64,000 bases of DNA, from NCBI GenBank assembly GCA_902614655.1, contig CACMLX010000004.1, forward strand, positions 1 through 64,000. The letters run 5' to 3'. This DNA comes from an uncultured Pelagibacteraceae bacterium (lineage in GTDB: Bacteria; Pseudomonadota; Alphaproteobacteria; Pelagibacterales; AG-422-B15). Positions 9,626-18,896 of the stretch are shown piece after piece. Every line of letters starts with the position of its first letter. The first letter of the stretch is position 1. The position numbers and the translations under genes were made by a program. The notes under the pieces were generated by a model, which saw only the letters and a program-made list of their open reading frames with translations, ran no database searches and was not told where the DNA came from.

Positions 9626-10841
9626 TATTTAATATTCCTCTAATCTCTGTCTTAGAAGCTTTATAGGCTGGATATACAGTCGCTATTATTGATATAATTA
9701 ATGAAAAGAAAATAATTAATATAATTTGACTCATATCAATACTGGTTGGCATTTTATCAAGATAATAAAACTCAGATGGAAATAAATTTAAATTGAAAGT
9801 TGAATTTAGTAAATTTCTTATTATATCAATATTTATTGTAAAAAGTATTCCAAGAATGGAACCTATGATCGTTCCACTAAACCCTATAAAAGTACCAACT
9901 AGCAAAAATATTCTTAAAATTGAACTATCACTGCTACCAATTGTTTTGAGTACTGCTATTTCTCTATTTTTATTTTGTACTAGAATAAATAGGCTTGTAA
10001 CAATATTAAATGCAGCAATTATAATAATAAGTGATAATACAAAGAACATCAATTCACGCTCCGTCGCCAACACTTCCCAAAAAGAACTATTTAGATCAAT
10101 CCAATCTTTTACTAAATAACCATCATTATAAATTTCCAGTAAATCATTCTTAACTTTTTCTACATCATTGATATCTTTTAAGTGTATCTCAATGGTTGAT
10201 ATCTCATTATTGAGACTCAAGAGTTTTTGAACATTTGCAAGTGAAGTAAACGCAAAATTTTTATCATATTCACTCATACCAGAACTAAATGTGGCCGATA
10301 CTGTCATTTTGTGTGATCTTGGGATTTGACCTAGTGGAGTAGAAATCATTGAAGAAGAAGTGACTTTTATTTTGTCGCCAGGTAATACACCTAAAGAAAA
10401 AGCTAGTTCTTCACCTAATATTATTGAATCGGTAGTTAGTAGATTATCATTATTTAGATTATCAACAAATTCGTAAAATTTAATATTCTCATCATTGATC
10501 GATTTGATAACTATTCCATTGCTCTTATTCGCTGAACTTATTAATGCTTGAATAGATATATTTCTATCAATAAATAATATTTCCTTAATTTCAGAAAGAC
10601 TTTTATCATTCTCAAAGTATGGCTCTATATTTTTAATATAAATATGGCCATTGAAACCAATAATTCTTTTTTTTAGTTCATCATGAAAGCCATTCATTAC
10701 AGACATCACAATTATTAATGTTGCAACGCCAATACAAATCCCAATAAATGATAGCCATGAAATTACTGATAACAACCCACCTTTTCTCAAAGGAACCAAA
10801 TACCTAAAAGCTATAAATCTCTCAAAATAATTAAATGGCAC
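9618..10841 (-). CDS. Lipoprotein-releasing ABC transporter permease (LolC/LolE family)
   Basis: Inner-membrane permease partner of LolD. The 407-residue protein starts with the family block FERFIAFRYLVPLRKGG (about 5-21). One membrane helix follows, then a large periplasmic MacB-like domain (about 50-260) and an FtsX domain with three C-terminal helices ending in AYKASKTEIRGIL. Alphaproteobacteria commonly carry a single LolC/E hybrid (LolF-like) that dimerises, and only one permease gene is present here. It follows proS by 4 bp and overlaps lolD by 8 bp. Confidence 0.92.
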   Translation of the reverse strand: MPFNYFERFIAFRYLVPLRKGGLLSVISWLSFIGICIGVATLIIVMSVMNGFHDELKKRIIGFNGHIYIKNIEPYFENDKSLSEIKEILFIDRNISIQALISSANKSNGIVIKSINDENIKFYEFVDNLNNDNLLTTDSIILGEELAFSLGVLPGDKIKVTSSSMISTPLGQIPRSHKMTVSATFSSGMSEYDKNFAFTSLANVQKLLSLNNEISTIEIHLKDINDVEKVKNDLLEIYNDGYLVKDWIDLNSSFWEVLATERELMFFVLSLIIIIAAFNIVTSLFILVQNKNREIAVLKTIGSSDSSILRIFLLVGTFIGFSGTIIGSILGILFTINIDIIRNLLNSTFNLNLFPSEFYYLDKMPTSIDMSQIILIIFFSLIISIIATVYPAYKASKTEIRGILNNV

Positions 10842-10845
10842 TTTT

Positions 10846-12171
10846 TTAAACGTTCATTTCTTTTAGAAATTTACCTAATTTATCAAGGTTAATGAATTCT
10901 GTTTCTCCACTTTTTCTATTTTTATGCTCAACTATACCCTCTGACACAGCTTTGCTTCCTATTATAATTTGATGCGGTAAACCTATTAAATCCATTCTAG
11001 AAAACTTTACTCCTGCGTTATCATTTTTATCATCAAATAAAACTTCAGATTTATCATTAATTTGATTGTAAACTTTATTAGCAATTGAGGAGACTTCATC
11101 GTCTTTTGGTTTCAAGTTTATAACACCAAGTGCAAATGGTGACACTGCATCAGGCCATATTATTCCACTTTCATCATTAGAGGATTCTATTACAGCGCCC
11201 ACTAGACGTGAAATTCCTATTCCATATGATCCCATGTGTACCGTTTTTTCTTTTCCATCATAATCTAACACATTTGCCTTCATTGATTTTGAATATTTTG
11301 TTCCAAAATGGAATATGTGACCCACTTCAATTCCTTTTGAATTCATTTGTTTTTCTTTTTGAACTATTTCATCAAATTTAGCCTTGTCATGTTTCTCATC
11401 TGAAGCAGTGTAATAACTTTTAAATTTTTCAACAATTGTATTTAGGTCATCGTCATAGCTAATGTCAGAAATCTTATTTCCTTCATTTAGTATATTATTA
11501 TCAAAATAAATATCACTTTCCCCTGTATTAGAAATAATTATGAATTCATGTGAGAGATCTCCACCAATGGGCCCTGTATCAGCAGCCATAGGTATTGCTT
11601 TGAGACCTAATCTTGCAAATGTTTTTAAATAACAAATAAAAAAACGATTATAAGTATCTTCTGATGACGCCGCATCAATATCAAAAGAGTACGCATCTTT
11701 CATTAAAAATTCCCTACCTCTCATTACGCCAAATCTTGGCCTTAATTCATCTCTAAATTTCCACTGTATATGGTAGAGCAGCATTGGAAGCTCTTTATAG
11801 GACTTAACATTTCTTCTAAATATGTCTGTAATTTGCTCCTCGTTTGTCGGGCCATAAAGCATTTCTCTTTCTTGACGATCATTAATTCTTAACATCTCTT
11901 TTCCATAATCTTCATATCTTCCACTTTCTTTCCATAAATCTGCTGGTTGAATAGTTGGCATTAGTATTTCATTAACTCCCGCCCTATTCTGTTCATCTCT
12001 GACGATATTTTCAATTTTTTTTAAAACCTTTAGCCCAAGAGGCAGCCAAGAGTAAATACCAGAACTTGATTGACTGATCATACCAGACCGCAGCATAAGT
12101 TTATGAGAAACAATTTCTGCTTCACTAGGAGACTCTTTTAATACAGGTAGAAAATAATTAGATAACTTCAT
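10846..12171 (-). CDS. proS: Prolyl-tRNA synthetase (short form)
   Basis: Class II synthetase charging tRNA-Pro. At 441 residues it lacks the ~180-residue INS editing domain of the ~570-residue E. coli enzyme. The catalytic core runs straight from motif 2 ([19 protein letters not shown], about 138-156) through the LMKDAYSFD segment to motif 3 ([13 protein letters not shown]) and the anticodon-binding domain. This short form is standard in alphaproteobacteria and implies that any mischarged Ala-tRNA-Pro must be cleared by a separate deacylase, which is not visible in the window. Its start overlaps the end of the DUF1467 gene by 14 bp. Confidence 0.96.
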   Translation of the reverse strand: MKLSNYFLPVLKESPSEAEIVSHKLMLRSGMISQSSSGIYSWLPLGLKVLKKIENIVRDEQNRAGVNEILMPTIQPADLWKESGRYEDYGKEMLRINDRQEREMLYGPTNEEQITDIFRRNVKSYKELPMLLYHIQWKFRDELRPRFGVMRGREFLMKDAYSFDIDAASSEDTYNRFFICYLKTFARLGLKAIPMAADTGPIGGDLSHEFIIISNTGESDIYFDNNILNEGNKISDISYDDDLNTIVEKFKSYYTASDEKHDKAKFDEIVQKEKQMNSKGIEVGHIFHFGTKYSKSMKANVLDYDGKEKTVHMGSYGIGISRLVGAVIESSNDESGIIWPDAVSPFALGVINLKPKDDEVSSIANKVYNQINDKSEVLFDDKNDNAGVKFSRMDLIGLPHQIIIGSKAVSEGIVEHKNRKSGETEFINLDKLGKFLKEMNV

Positions 12172-12427
12172 TTATGTAAAAAAGCTTTAAGATATACATC
12201 AGAAAGCCTTCATTATTTAGAAAACTATATATGATAAACCAGATGACTATTGAGACAACTGTTGTAATTAAGAATTTTCTAAATAATTGTGGATTATTAG
12301 GCGCTCCAGGGTCTTCCCCTTCTATATAGTTTCCTGACCTGCTTTTATTTATATTAATTGGGAGTGATATGAAAAAAATTAACCACCAAATTAATAAAAA
12401 AATGATAATTGAGCCAGTTATACCCAA
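12158..12427 (-). CDS. DUF1467 family membrane protein
   Basis: An 89-residue protein with two predicted membrane helices, about 3-22 and 50-68, joined by a polar loop that contains [15 protein letters not shown]. The pattern [15 protein letters not shown] at the start and the PGAP-type loop match DUF1467, a family of unknown function. It is almost always found between mce and proS in alphaproteobacteria, as here. It starts 1 bp after mce ends and overlaps proS by 14 bp, so it is part of the same operon. No function is claimed. Confidence 0.85.
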   Translation of the reverse strand: MGITGSIIIFLLIWWLIFFISLPININKSRSGNYIEGEDPGAPNNPQLFRKFLITTVVSIVIWFIIYSFLNNEGFLMYILKLFYINEVI

Positions 12428-12428
12428 A

Positions 12429-12833
12429 TTATACTTCTTCTAACTCTATGAGTGTTCCGTTACAGCTTTTTGGATGAAGAAAAACTACTGGTTTACCGTG
12501 AGCACCAATTTTTGGTTTACCAGTACCAGTTATTGATACTTCATGAGTATTTAATTTATCTATAGCAGTATTAATGTCATTTACTTCTAGGCAAATATGA
12601 TGCATTCCACCTTTTGGATTTTTATCAATAAAGTTTTGAATTGGAGACCCCTCACCTAGAACTTCTAACAATTCTATTTTTGTATTACCTAAATCTATAA
12701 ATACTGTTGTTACGCCATGATCGGGTTGTTCAACAGGTTCAGATACCTTTGCACCAAAAATGTTTTTATATTGCTCAGCAGCTTCTTTTATATTTGGTAC
12801 CGCAATAGCGATGTGATTTAATTTTCCGATCAT
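12429..12833 (-). CDS. mce: Methylmalonyl-CoA epimerase
   Basis: Interconverts (R)- and (S)-methylmalonyl-CoA in propionyl-CoA degradation. The 134-residue protein is a vicinal-oxygen-chelate fold with two beta-alpha-beta modules. LNHIAIAVPNI (5-15) supplies the first metal His, GMHHICLEVNDI (about 86-97) the second, and LIELEEV at the end the metal Glu. Length and motifs match the family. Its partner methylmalonyl-CoA mutase is not in the window. The gene lies directly downstream of rnj, a conserved alphaproteobacterial neighbour pair. Confidence 0.93.
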   Translation of the reverse strand: MIGKLNHIAIAVPNIKEAAEQYKNIFGAKVSEPVEQPDHGVTTVFIDLGNTKIELLEVLGEGSPIQNFIDKNPKGGMHHICLEVNDINTAIDKLNTHEVSITGTGKPKIGAHGKPVVFLHPKSCNGTLIELEEV

Positions 12834-12838
12834 ACTAA

Positions 12839-14506
12839 CTAAATATGAACAATACTTATGTTTGTCAAAGGTTTTTTACGAGTATGCTTGAAAACAAAAT
12901 TTCGTGATAATGTCTCGAGCTTTTGATATAGTTTTTTTTCTTTTTTTGATAAATTTGTCTTATCCTCAAAAAATTTATAAATTTCCTCTTCTAATAAATA
13001 TACCATCTCATCGTTCTCATATTCTTGATCGCTTACGATGCCACTGCTAATAATCAATGGATTTTCTTTTAAATTCATTTTTTGATCAATTATACATGTA
13101 ACATTCAATACGCCATTGTAAGCCATTCTTTTTCTATCTTTAATATGACTGCTTTCACTTTTTACTAATCTATTTCCATCAAAGTACTGTCTGCCAGAGT
13201 CACACTGATCAACCACGTATGGCGATCCAGGGGCAATTTGCAATATATCGCCATTAGAAATTAGCATTGGAAACTTAACACCCATTTCCTTCGCAAGATT
13301 TGAATGCCTTTTTAAGTGTCTGTGTTCACCGTGAACTGGAACTGAAATTGCAGGTTTAATATTTTCATACATATCAACCATTTCATCTAAGCATGGATGA
13401 CCCGATACATGTATATTTTCATCATACTCAGTTATAACATTTGCACCTAACTCTGAAAGCCGATTAAACAATTGGAAGATTTTCTTCTCATTGCCAGGTA
13501 TAATTTTTGATGAAAAAATAATAGTATCATCTAAATCAATATCGACATGAGGAAAGTCTTGATTTGCAATTCGCATCATTGCGCCCCTTGGTTCACCTTG
13601 ACTGCCTGTACAGAGGTACAAAACTTCTTCCCTCTTTTTTTTAACTGCTTCCTTTTCAGATAAGATAACATCTATATCATTAAGAATACCATTTTGCCTT
13701 GCGACACTTATCATGCGATGCATAGATCTGCCTAATACGACTAACGATCTATTTGTTTCCTTTGCAGCGTGGGCGATTGTTTCAAGTCTTGCTACATTTG
13801 AAGCAAAAGATGTTACGAAAACTCTATTCTTTATCCCTTTTATAACTTCAGTTAAATTATTTTTAACTTCTGACTCTGATCCGGATCTTCCTTTTGTTAA
13901 GACGTTTGTTGAGTCGCAAACCATTGCTAGAATATCTTTAGTATTTGATTTGAGTTCGTTAAAGTCAATAGCTTTTCCTACAACTGGATCATCATCAATT
14001 TTCCAGTCGCCAGTATGATATATATTCCCTAGCTCTGTTTTTATGATAAGTGAATTTGGCTCTGGTATTGAGTGCGTGAGAGTTTGAAGTTTTATATCGA
14101 AGGGTTTTATTCGTATTTCAGAAGACAGATCTATTACATTCAAATAACCTTCATGATCTAATCCTCTTTCTTCAAATTTAAGTCTTATTATTGAAGCTGT
14201 AAATGGAGTAGCATAAATAGGACATTTTAAATCTGGCCATAGATATGCAAGACCGCCAACATGATCTTCATGAGCATGAGTTATTATAATACCAGATAAA
14301 TTATCTTTTCTTTCCTTTATAAAATCATGATCAGGTAAAATAATGTCTACACCTGGTGTGGTCTCATCCCCAAATGTGATACCAACATCAACAATTAGCC
14401 ATTTCATGTCATCAATCTCTTTACCGTATCCGTAGAGATTCATGTTCATCCCAATTTCACCAGTGCCTCCTAAAGGCAGAAATACTAATCTATCACCTTT
14501 GGTCAT
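12839..14506 (-). CDS. rnj: Ribonuclease J
   Basis: Metallo-beta-lactamase and beta-CASP exo/endoribonuclease involved in mRNA decay and rRNA 5' maturation in alphaproteobacteria. The 555-residue protein has PLGGTGEIGMN (11-21) and the zinc motif HAHEDH (77-82). Later motifs are YHTGDWKIDD, the beta-CASP segment SFASNVARL, and SGHPCLDEM with PVHGEHRHLK for the distal histidines. It overlaps coaX by 4 bp (ATGA). Coupling to coaX and birA upstream is a conserved arrangement with no obvious functional link. Confidence 0.95.
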   Translation of the reverse strand: MTKGDRLVFLPLGGTGEIGMNMNLYGYGKEIDDMKWLIVDVGITFGDETTPGVDIILPDHDFIKERKDNLSGIIITHAHEDHVGGLAYLWPDLKCPIYATPFTASIIRLKFEERGLDHEGYLNVIDLSSEIRIKPFDIKLQTLTHSIPEPNSLIIKTELGNIYHTGDWKIDDDPVVGKAIDFNELKSNTKDILAMVCDSTNVLTKGRSGSESEVKNNLTEVIKGIKNRVFVTSFASNVARLETIAHAAKETNRSLVVLGRSMHRMISVARQNGILNDIDVILSEKEAVKKKREEVLYLCTGSQGEPRGAMMRIANQDFPHVDIDLDDTIIFSSKIIPGNEKKIFQLFNRLSELGANVITEYDENIHVSGHPCLDEMVDMYENIKPAISVPVHGEHRHLKRHSNLAKEMGVKFPMLISNGDILQIAPGSPYVVDQCDSGRQYFDGNRLVKSESSHIKDRKRMAYNGVLNVTCIIDQKMNLKENPLIISSGIVSDQEYENDEMVYLLEEEIYKFFEDKTNLSKKEKKLYQKLETLSRNFVFKHTRKKPLTNISIVHI

Positions 14507-15258
14507 TGTAACTTATTGCTTACGATTAAAAGACCTTCAAGAGTAAGATCTCTCTCGAAATAATTAATGCATTTAAGGTCATTTTCAAATAGTTTTGACA
14601 AACCTCCAGTTGCTATAGCTTTTGCATTGTAGCAATCGTGAGAAGTTTTTAATCTCTCAATCAAGCCCTCGATTAAACTAATATACCCCCAATAAATACC
14701 CGATTCCATTGCTGCAATTGTATGTTTACCGATTAATGTTTCAGGCTTTTTAAAAGTTATAAGTGGTAATAACGCTGCACCATCTGACAGTGACTTAATT
14801 GATAAATTGACACCAGGACAAATTAACCCTCCACAATATGCACCACTCTTATCTACAACATCTAAAGTGGTAGCTGTCCCAAAATCTACAATTATGAAAG
14901 GAGGTTCATACTTATCTATAGCTGCTATTGAGTTAATGATCCTGTCATCTCCAACTTCGGCTGGGTTGATAACATTGAATTTTATAAATAACTCTAAGTC
15001 AGAAGTATTTAATTCTCTAGTTGGTAGATTTTCAAAATTTTTTGAGATCAAAATTCGTAAATTTTTTTGAGCTTGTGGTACGACACCCGAAATTAAAACG
15101 TATTCTACATTAGCTAAAAAAATGCTAAGAGATTTCAATATATCATCTGGTGAACTTATAACAATGTTAGTTTCAAATCGTACTTGATCAATTAATCTCG
15201 AATTGTCATATTTCCCCATTAATACATTTGTATTTCCTATATCAACTAAAACCTTCAT
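14503..15258 (-). CDS. coaX: Type III pantothenate kinase
   Basis: ATP-dependent phosphorylation of pantothenate, the first step of coenzyme A synthesis. It is an ASKHA-fold enzyme of 251 residues. DIGNTNVLMG (6-15) is the phosphate loop, DFGTATTLD (125-133) the second phosphate motif, and GGLICPGVNLS and IATGGLSKLF complete the pattern. CoaX-type kinases replace CoaA in many bacteria. The last CoA-pathway adenylyltransferase, coaD, is encoded at 58704-59183 in this same window. Two bases separate it from birA. Confidence 0.96.
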   Translation of the reverse strand: MKVLVDIGNTNVLMGKYDNSRLIDQVRFETNIVISSPDDILKSLSIFLANVEYVLISGVVPQAQKNLRILISKNFENLPTRELNTSDLELFIKFNVINPAEVGDDRIINSIAAIDKYEPPFIIVDFGTATTLDVVDKSGAYCGGLICPGVNLSIKSLSDGAALLPLITFKKPETLIGKHTIAAMESGIYWGYISLIEGLIERLKTSHDCYNAKAIATGGLSKLFENDLKCINYFERDLTLEGLLIVSNKLQ

Positions 15259-15260
15259 GA

Positions 15261-16001
15261 TTAGTAACTAAATGACAGTTCTCCTGAATTGAATTTTTTA
15301 AGCTCTCCATTCACTTTAATTTGAATCTCAAATGTATCAGTTATATCATCTAATATACCTTCAAATTCAATATTATTTTGAAAAAAACGAACCCGATCTC
15401 GCATTTTCCAGCAATTATTTTTATATAACTCAATTAACTCTGAAATATCATCACTGTTAAGAATATTTAAGTAATTATTGATATTGGAGTCTAATGTTAT
15501 AAGTATCTCTTTTGGCATAACTTCATTTTCGATTATAGATTTTATAGAGTTAGTTTTATGATTATTTATATTTGGTGAATTTTTTAAATTAATACCAATT
15601 CCAATTATAGAAAAACTCGCATTTTCACCTAGTAAATTTTCTATTAATATTCCAGCTAATTTTGCGTCATTATATAGTATATCGTTAGGCCATTTAATTT
15701 TTAAGAGGGCATTATTGGGTAAAAGATTTTTAATTGCATCATATACCGACAAAGAAGTTATACATGAAATAAACGGTATCTTTCTGTGATCCAAATTAAT
15801 TGGCAAGACATATGAGCCATAAAAATTACCTTCCTCTGAAACCCATTTATTATTATTTCTGCCTTTACCTGAAGTTTGTCTATTAGCTATAATCCAAGTT
15901 GCTTTATTTATTTTGTCATTTTCAATTAATCTTTTAGCTTCTACATTCGTGCTATCGATTACTTCATGAAAAATAACTTCTGATTGAATTTGATCTAACA
16001 T
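15261..16001 (-). CDS. birA: Biotin--[acetyl-CoA-carboxylase] ligase
   Basis: Activates biotin as biotinyl-AMP and attaches it to a lysine of biotin carboxyl carrier domains. The 246-residue protein contains only the ligase and small C-terminal domains, with SGKGRNNNKW (44-53) as the adenylate-binding loop and KWPNDIL (103-109) as the catalytic segment. It has no N-terminal helix-turn-helix, so it is a group I enzyme that should not repress biotin genes. The start shares one base with the nuoN stop. Its substrates likely include the carboxylase partner of the carboxyltransferase at 49981-51618. Confidence 0.93.
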   Translation of the reverse strand: MLDQIQSEVIFHEVIDSTNVEAKRLIENDKINKATWIIANRQTSGKGRNNNKWVSEEGNFYGSYVLPINLDHRKIPFISCITSLSVYDAIKNLLPNNALLKIKWPNDILYNDAKLAGILIENLLGENASFSIIGIGINLKNSPNINNHKTNSIKSIIENEVMPKEILITLDSNINNYLNILNSDDISELIELYKNNCWKMRDRVRFFQNNIEFEGILDDITDTFEIQIKVNGELKKFNSGELSFSY

Positions 16002-17410
16002 TAAATAATTGATTGAATGGCATATTCAGAAATATTTATTACTGGCGATGGATAAATAAAGAAAATAATAATTAGTATTGATGAAGGATAATAAAGCAGA
16101 TTAAGTGATTTGATACTTGATCCATCAAATTCTTCTCTAGGTTCATCAAAATACATTATCTTAACAATCCTTAAATAATAAAATGCACTGATAACACTTG
16201 CCATGACGCCAATGATTGCGAGAAACAACATTTCAGATTCAATAGCTGCAACGAAAATATAAAATTTACCAAAAAAGCCAGCTAGAGGCGGGATGCCAGC
16301 TAGAGAAAACATAATCAAGGCAATCAGCATGGTCCTTAAAGGATGATTTTTATGCATTCCAGATAAATCTGAAATATTTTCAAAATATCCATCGTTTCTT
16401 TTTAAAGACAGTAAAAAAGCAAAAACAGCAATGTTCATAATTAAATAAATCATTAAATATATTAATAATGACCTTAACCCCTCATCGGTAAAAGAGGCCA
16501 CACCTATTAAAGAATATCCAATATGACCTATTGAACTATACGCCATTAGTCTTTTTAAATTGGTTTGAGCAATGGCAGCAAAGGCAGCGAGCATCATCGA
16601 TGCGATTGATATGAAAAAAATAATTTGTTGCCAGTCAATATAAATCTCACTAAATGAATTGAATAAGAATCTAACAAGTAAACCCATTGCAGCAATTTTT
16701 GGAGCAAGCGCAAAGAATCCTGTAATCGGAGTAGGTGCTCCTTGATAAACGTCAGGCGTCCACATATGGAAAGGAACTGCTGACACTTTAAAAGCTAGTC
16801 CTGCCAATACAAAAACTATACCAATAATTAAACCCAGACTTTCAGGGTTAATATTCACAGCGATTAGATTAAAGTTTGTATTTCCTGAAAATCCATAAAT
16901 ATATGAGATTCCAAAGAGTAATAAACCTGAGGAAAGAGCTCCGAGGATAAAATATTTAATTCCTGCTTCTGATGACAATAAGCTGTTTCTGTTCAAAGCC
17001 GCAAGAACATAAAGGCTTAATGATTGAAGCTCTAATCCTATAAACATTGCAAGCAAATCATTTGCTGAAACCATCACCATCATACCTATGGTTGAGAAAA
17101 TTATTAAAATTGGAAATTCATAAATATTTATATTTAGATCGTCTTTACTTGATACAAACATAATCAATGAAGCAATGGAGCCGATCAGTATCATAACTTT
17201 TAGTACTAGTGAAAATTCATCTACGACAAAACTATTTAGAAAGGCTGATTGAAAGGGTTGATTTAAAATTAAGATAACTGTGACTAAGAGAGAAAATATA
17301 GCAATCAAGTTAATAAGCTTTATATTTTTCAAAAACAAGCCAGTCACTAACAAAACTGTTGCAACTATAAATAAAAATATTTCAGGTAATATGTATACTA
17401 AACTTTGCAT
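16001..17410 (-). CDS. nuoN: NADH-quinone oxidoreductase subunit N
   Basis: Antiporter-like membrane subunit of complex I that drives proton translocation. The 469-residue protein has about 14 membrane helices. It has the conserved ion-path residues of the family around GLELQSLSLYVLAA (key Glu in helix 5) and KVSAVPFHMWTPDVYQGAP (key Lys in helix 7). It is the last nuo gene, 1 bp downstream of nuoM, and shares a base with birA, so the operon runs on into cofactor genes. Confidence 0.96.
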   Translation of the reverse strand: MQSLVYILPEIFLFIVATVLLVTGLFLKNIKLINLIAIFSLLVTVILILNQPFQSAFLNSFVVDEFSLVLKVMILIGSIASLIMFVSSKDDLNINIYEFPILIIFSTIGMMVMVSANDLLAMFIGLELQSLSLYVLAALNRNSLLSSEAGIKYFILGALSSGLLLFGISYIYGFSGNTNFNLIAVNINPESLGLIIGIVFVLAGLAFKVSAVPFHMWTPDVYQGAPTPITGFFALAPKIAAMGLLVRFLFNSFSEIYIDWQQIIFFISIASMMLAAFAAIAQTNLKRLMAYSSIGHIGYSLIGVASFTDEGLRSLLIYLMIYLIMNIAVFAFLLSLKRNDGYFENISDLSGMHKNHPLRTMLIALIMFSLAGIPPLAGFFGKFYIFVAAIESEMLFLAIIGVMASVISAFYYLRIVKIMYFDEPREEFDGSSIKSLNLLYYPSSILIIIFFIYPSPVINISEYAIQSII

Positions 17411-17411
17411 T

Positions 17412-18893
17412 TTAATCTAATTTCATTTTAATTTGATTTACAATTTTTTCTGTTGAAGGCTCAATTATATTTATGATTGGTTTTGGATATAAGCCTATGA
17501 ATATTGTTAGGATAATTAAGGGAAGAAAAATAATTATCTCTCTTCTTGTTAAGTCAAACATTTCAGATAGATCATCTTTAATTAAAGCGCCAAATATTAT
17601 TCTTCTATAAAGCCATAACGAATATGTGGCTGCCAACACAACACCTGTAGTCGCAAATATCGCAAAATATGTATTTACCGTAAATATAGAAAGGAGTACT
17701 AAAAACTCACCAACAAAACCACTTGTTCCAGGCAAGCCAAGACTGGCTAATATAAAAATCATAAATGAAAATGAATAAAAAGGCATTTTACTAACTAAGC
17801 CTCCATATCTTGCGATTTCTCTTGTATGGAGACGATCATATACTACGCCAACACACAAAAATAATGCCGCAGAAACAATGCCATGACTTATCATTTGAAT
17901 TATGCCGCCTTCTATTCCTTGTACAGTAAATGTAAATATTCCTAATGTTACAAATCCCATGTGGGCAACTGATGAATAAGCAATTAGTTTCTTCATATCT
18001 TCTTGCACTAATGCAATTAGAGAAGTCACTATTATTGCTATGACACTAAGAGAAAATATAAATGGCGCAAAAAATTCTGATGCATCCGGAAAAAAACCAA
18101 TAGAAAATCTTATAAAGCCATACCCAGCCATTTTTAATAGAACGCCCGCAAGTATAACTGATCCAGCTGTCGGTGCTTCTACGTGGGCATCTGGTAGCCA
18201 AGTGTGAAAAGGCCACATTGGTATCTTGACCATGAATGAAGTAAAAAATGCGATCCACAATATTAACTGTTCGTTTGTAGTAAAATTATACAACAAGAGT
18301 GTTTCAACATCAGTTGTGCCTGTAGAAATGAAAATATAAATTATTGCAAGTAGCATAAATACTGAGCCAGCAAGTGTATAAAGAAAAAATTTGAAAGTTG
18401 AATAAACCCTTCTTTCTCCACCCCATATCCCAATGATTAAGAACATTGGAATTAAACCTCCTTCAAAAAATAGATAAAATAGGACAAGATCAAGAGAGCA
18501 GAAAACCCCAATCATAAAGGTTTCTAAAGCTAAAAATGAAATTAAATATTCTTTTACAGAAAATTTAATGCTTTCATAGCTTGCAAGTATGCAAATAGGT
18601 ACGAGCATTGTTGTCAGTATTACAAATAAAATTGAAACTCCATCTATACCTAAATGATAACTGATACCACTTTCTATCCATGCGTATTTTTCTACAAATT
18701 GAAAATCTGGATTATTTAAGTCAAATGAAAATAGTAATGATAATGATATAATAAAATTTAAAAAAGTGATCCATAAGGCGGTGTGTTTTAAATTTTGCGA
18801 GCTTTGGTCATCATTATTTCTTATCAATAACATAAAAAATATTCCAACGACCGGTATAAAGATTAAAATACTTAAGATTGGAATCTCACTCAT
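17412..18893 (-). CDS. nuoM: NADH-quinone oxidoreductase subunit M
   Basis: Antiporter-like membrane subunit of complex I, 493 residues with about 14 predicted helices. Family markers visible are YLFFEGGLIPMFLIIGIWGG (helix 5 Glu) and VKIPMWPFHTWLPDAHVEAP (helix 7 Lys). Also present are YSSVAHMGFVTLGIF and the LPGTSGFVGEFLVL segment near the C-terminal third. It lies 3 bp downstream of nuoL. Length and motifs are ordinary for alphaproteobacterial NuoM. Confidence 0.97.
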   Translation of the reverse strand: MSEIPILSILIFIPVVGIFFMLLIRNNDDQSSQNLKHTALWITFLNFIISLSLLFSFDLNNPDFQFVEKYAWIESGISYHLGIDGVSILFVILTTMLVPICILASYESIKFSVKEYLISFLALETFMIGVFCSLDLVLFYLFFEGGLIPMFLIIGIWGGERRVYSTFKFFLYTLAGSVFMLLAIIYIFISTGTTDVETLLLYNFTTNEQLILWIAFFTSFMVKIPMWPFHTWLPDAHVEAPTAGSVILAGVLLKMAGYGFIRFSIGFFPDASEFFAPFIFSLSVIAIIVTSLIALVQEDMKKLIAYSSVAHMGFVTLGIFTFTVQGIEGGIIQMISHGIVSAALFLCVGVVYDRLHTREIARYGGLVSKMPFYSFSFMIFILASLGLPGTSGFVGEFLVLLSIFTVNTYFAIFATTGVVLAATYSLWLYRRIIFGALIKDDLSEMFDLTRREIIIFLPLIILTIFIGLYPKPIINIIEPSTEKIVNQIKMKLD

Positions 18894-18896
18894 TTT

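Noticed and set aside
18046-18258. Extra minus-strand reading frame inside nuoM
   Set aside because: It is an out-of-frame shadow of nuoM with no ribosome site and no family resemblance.
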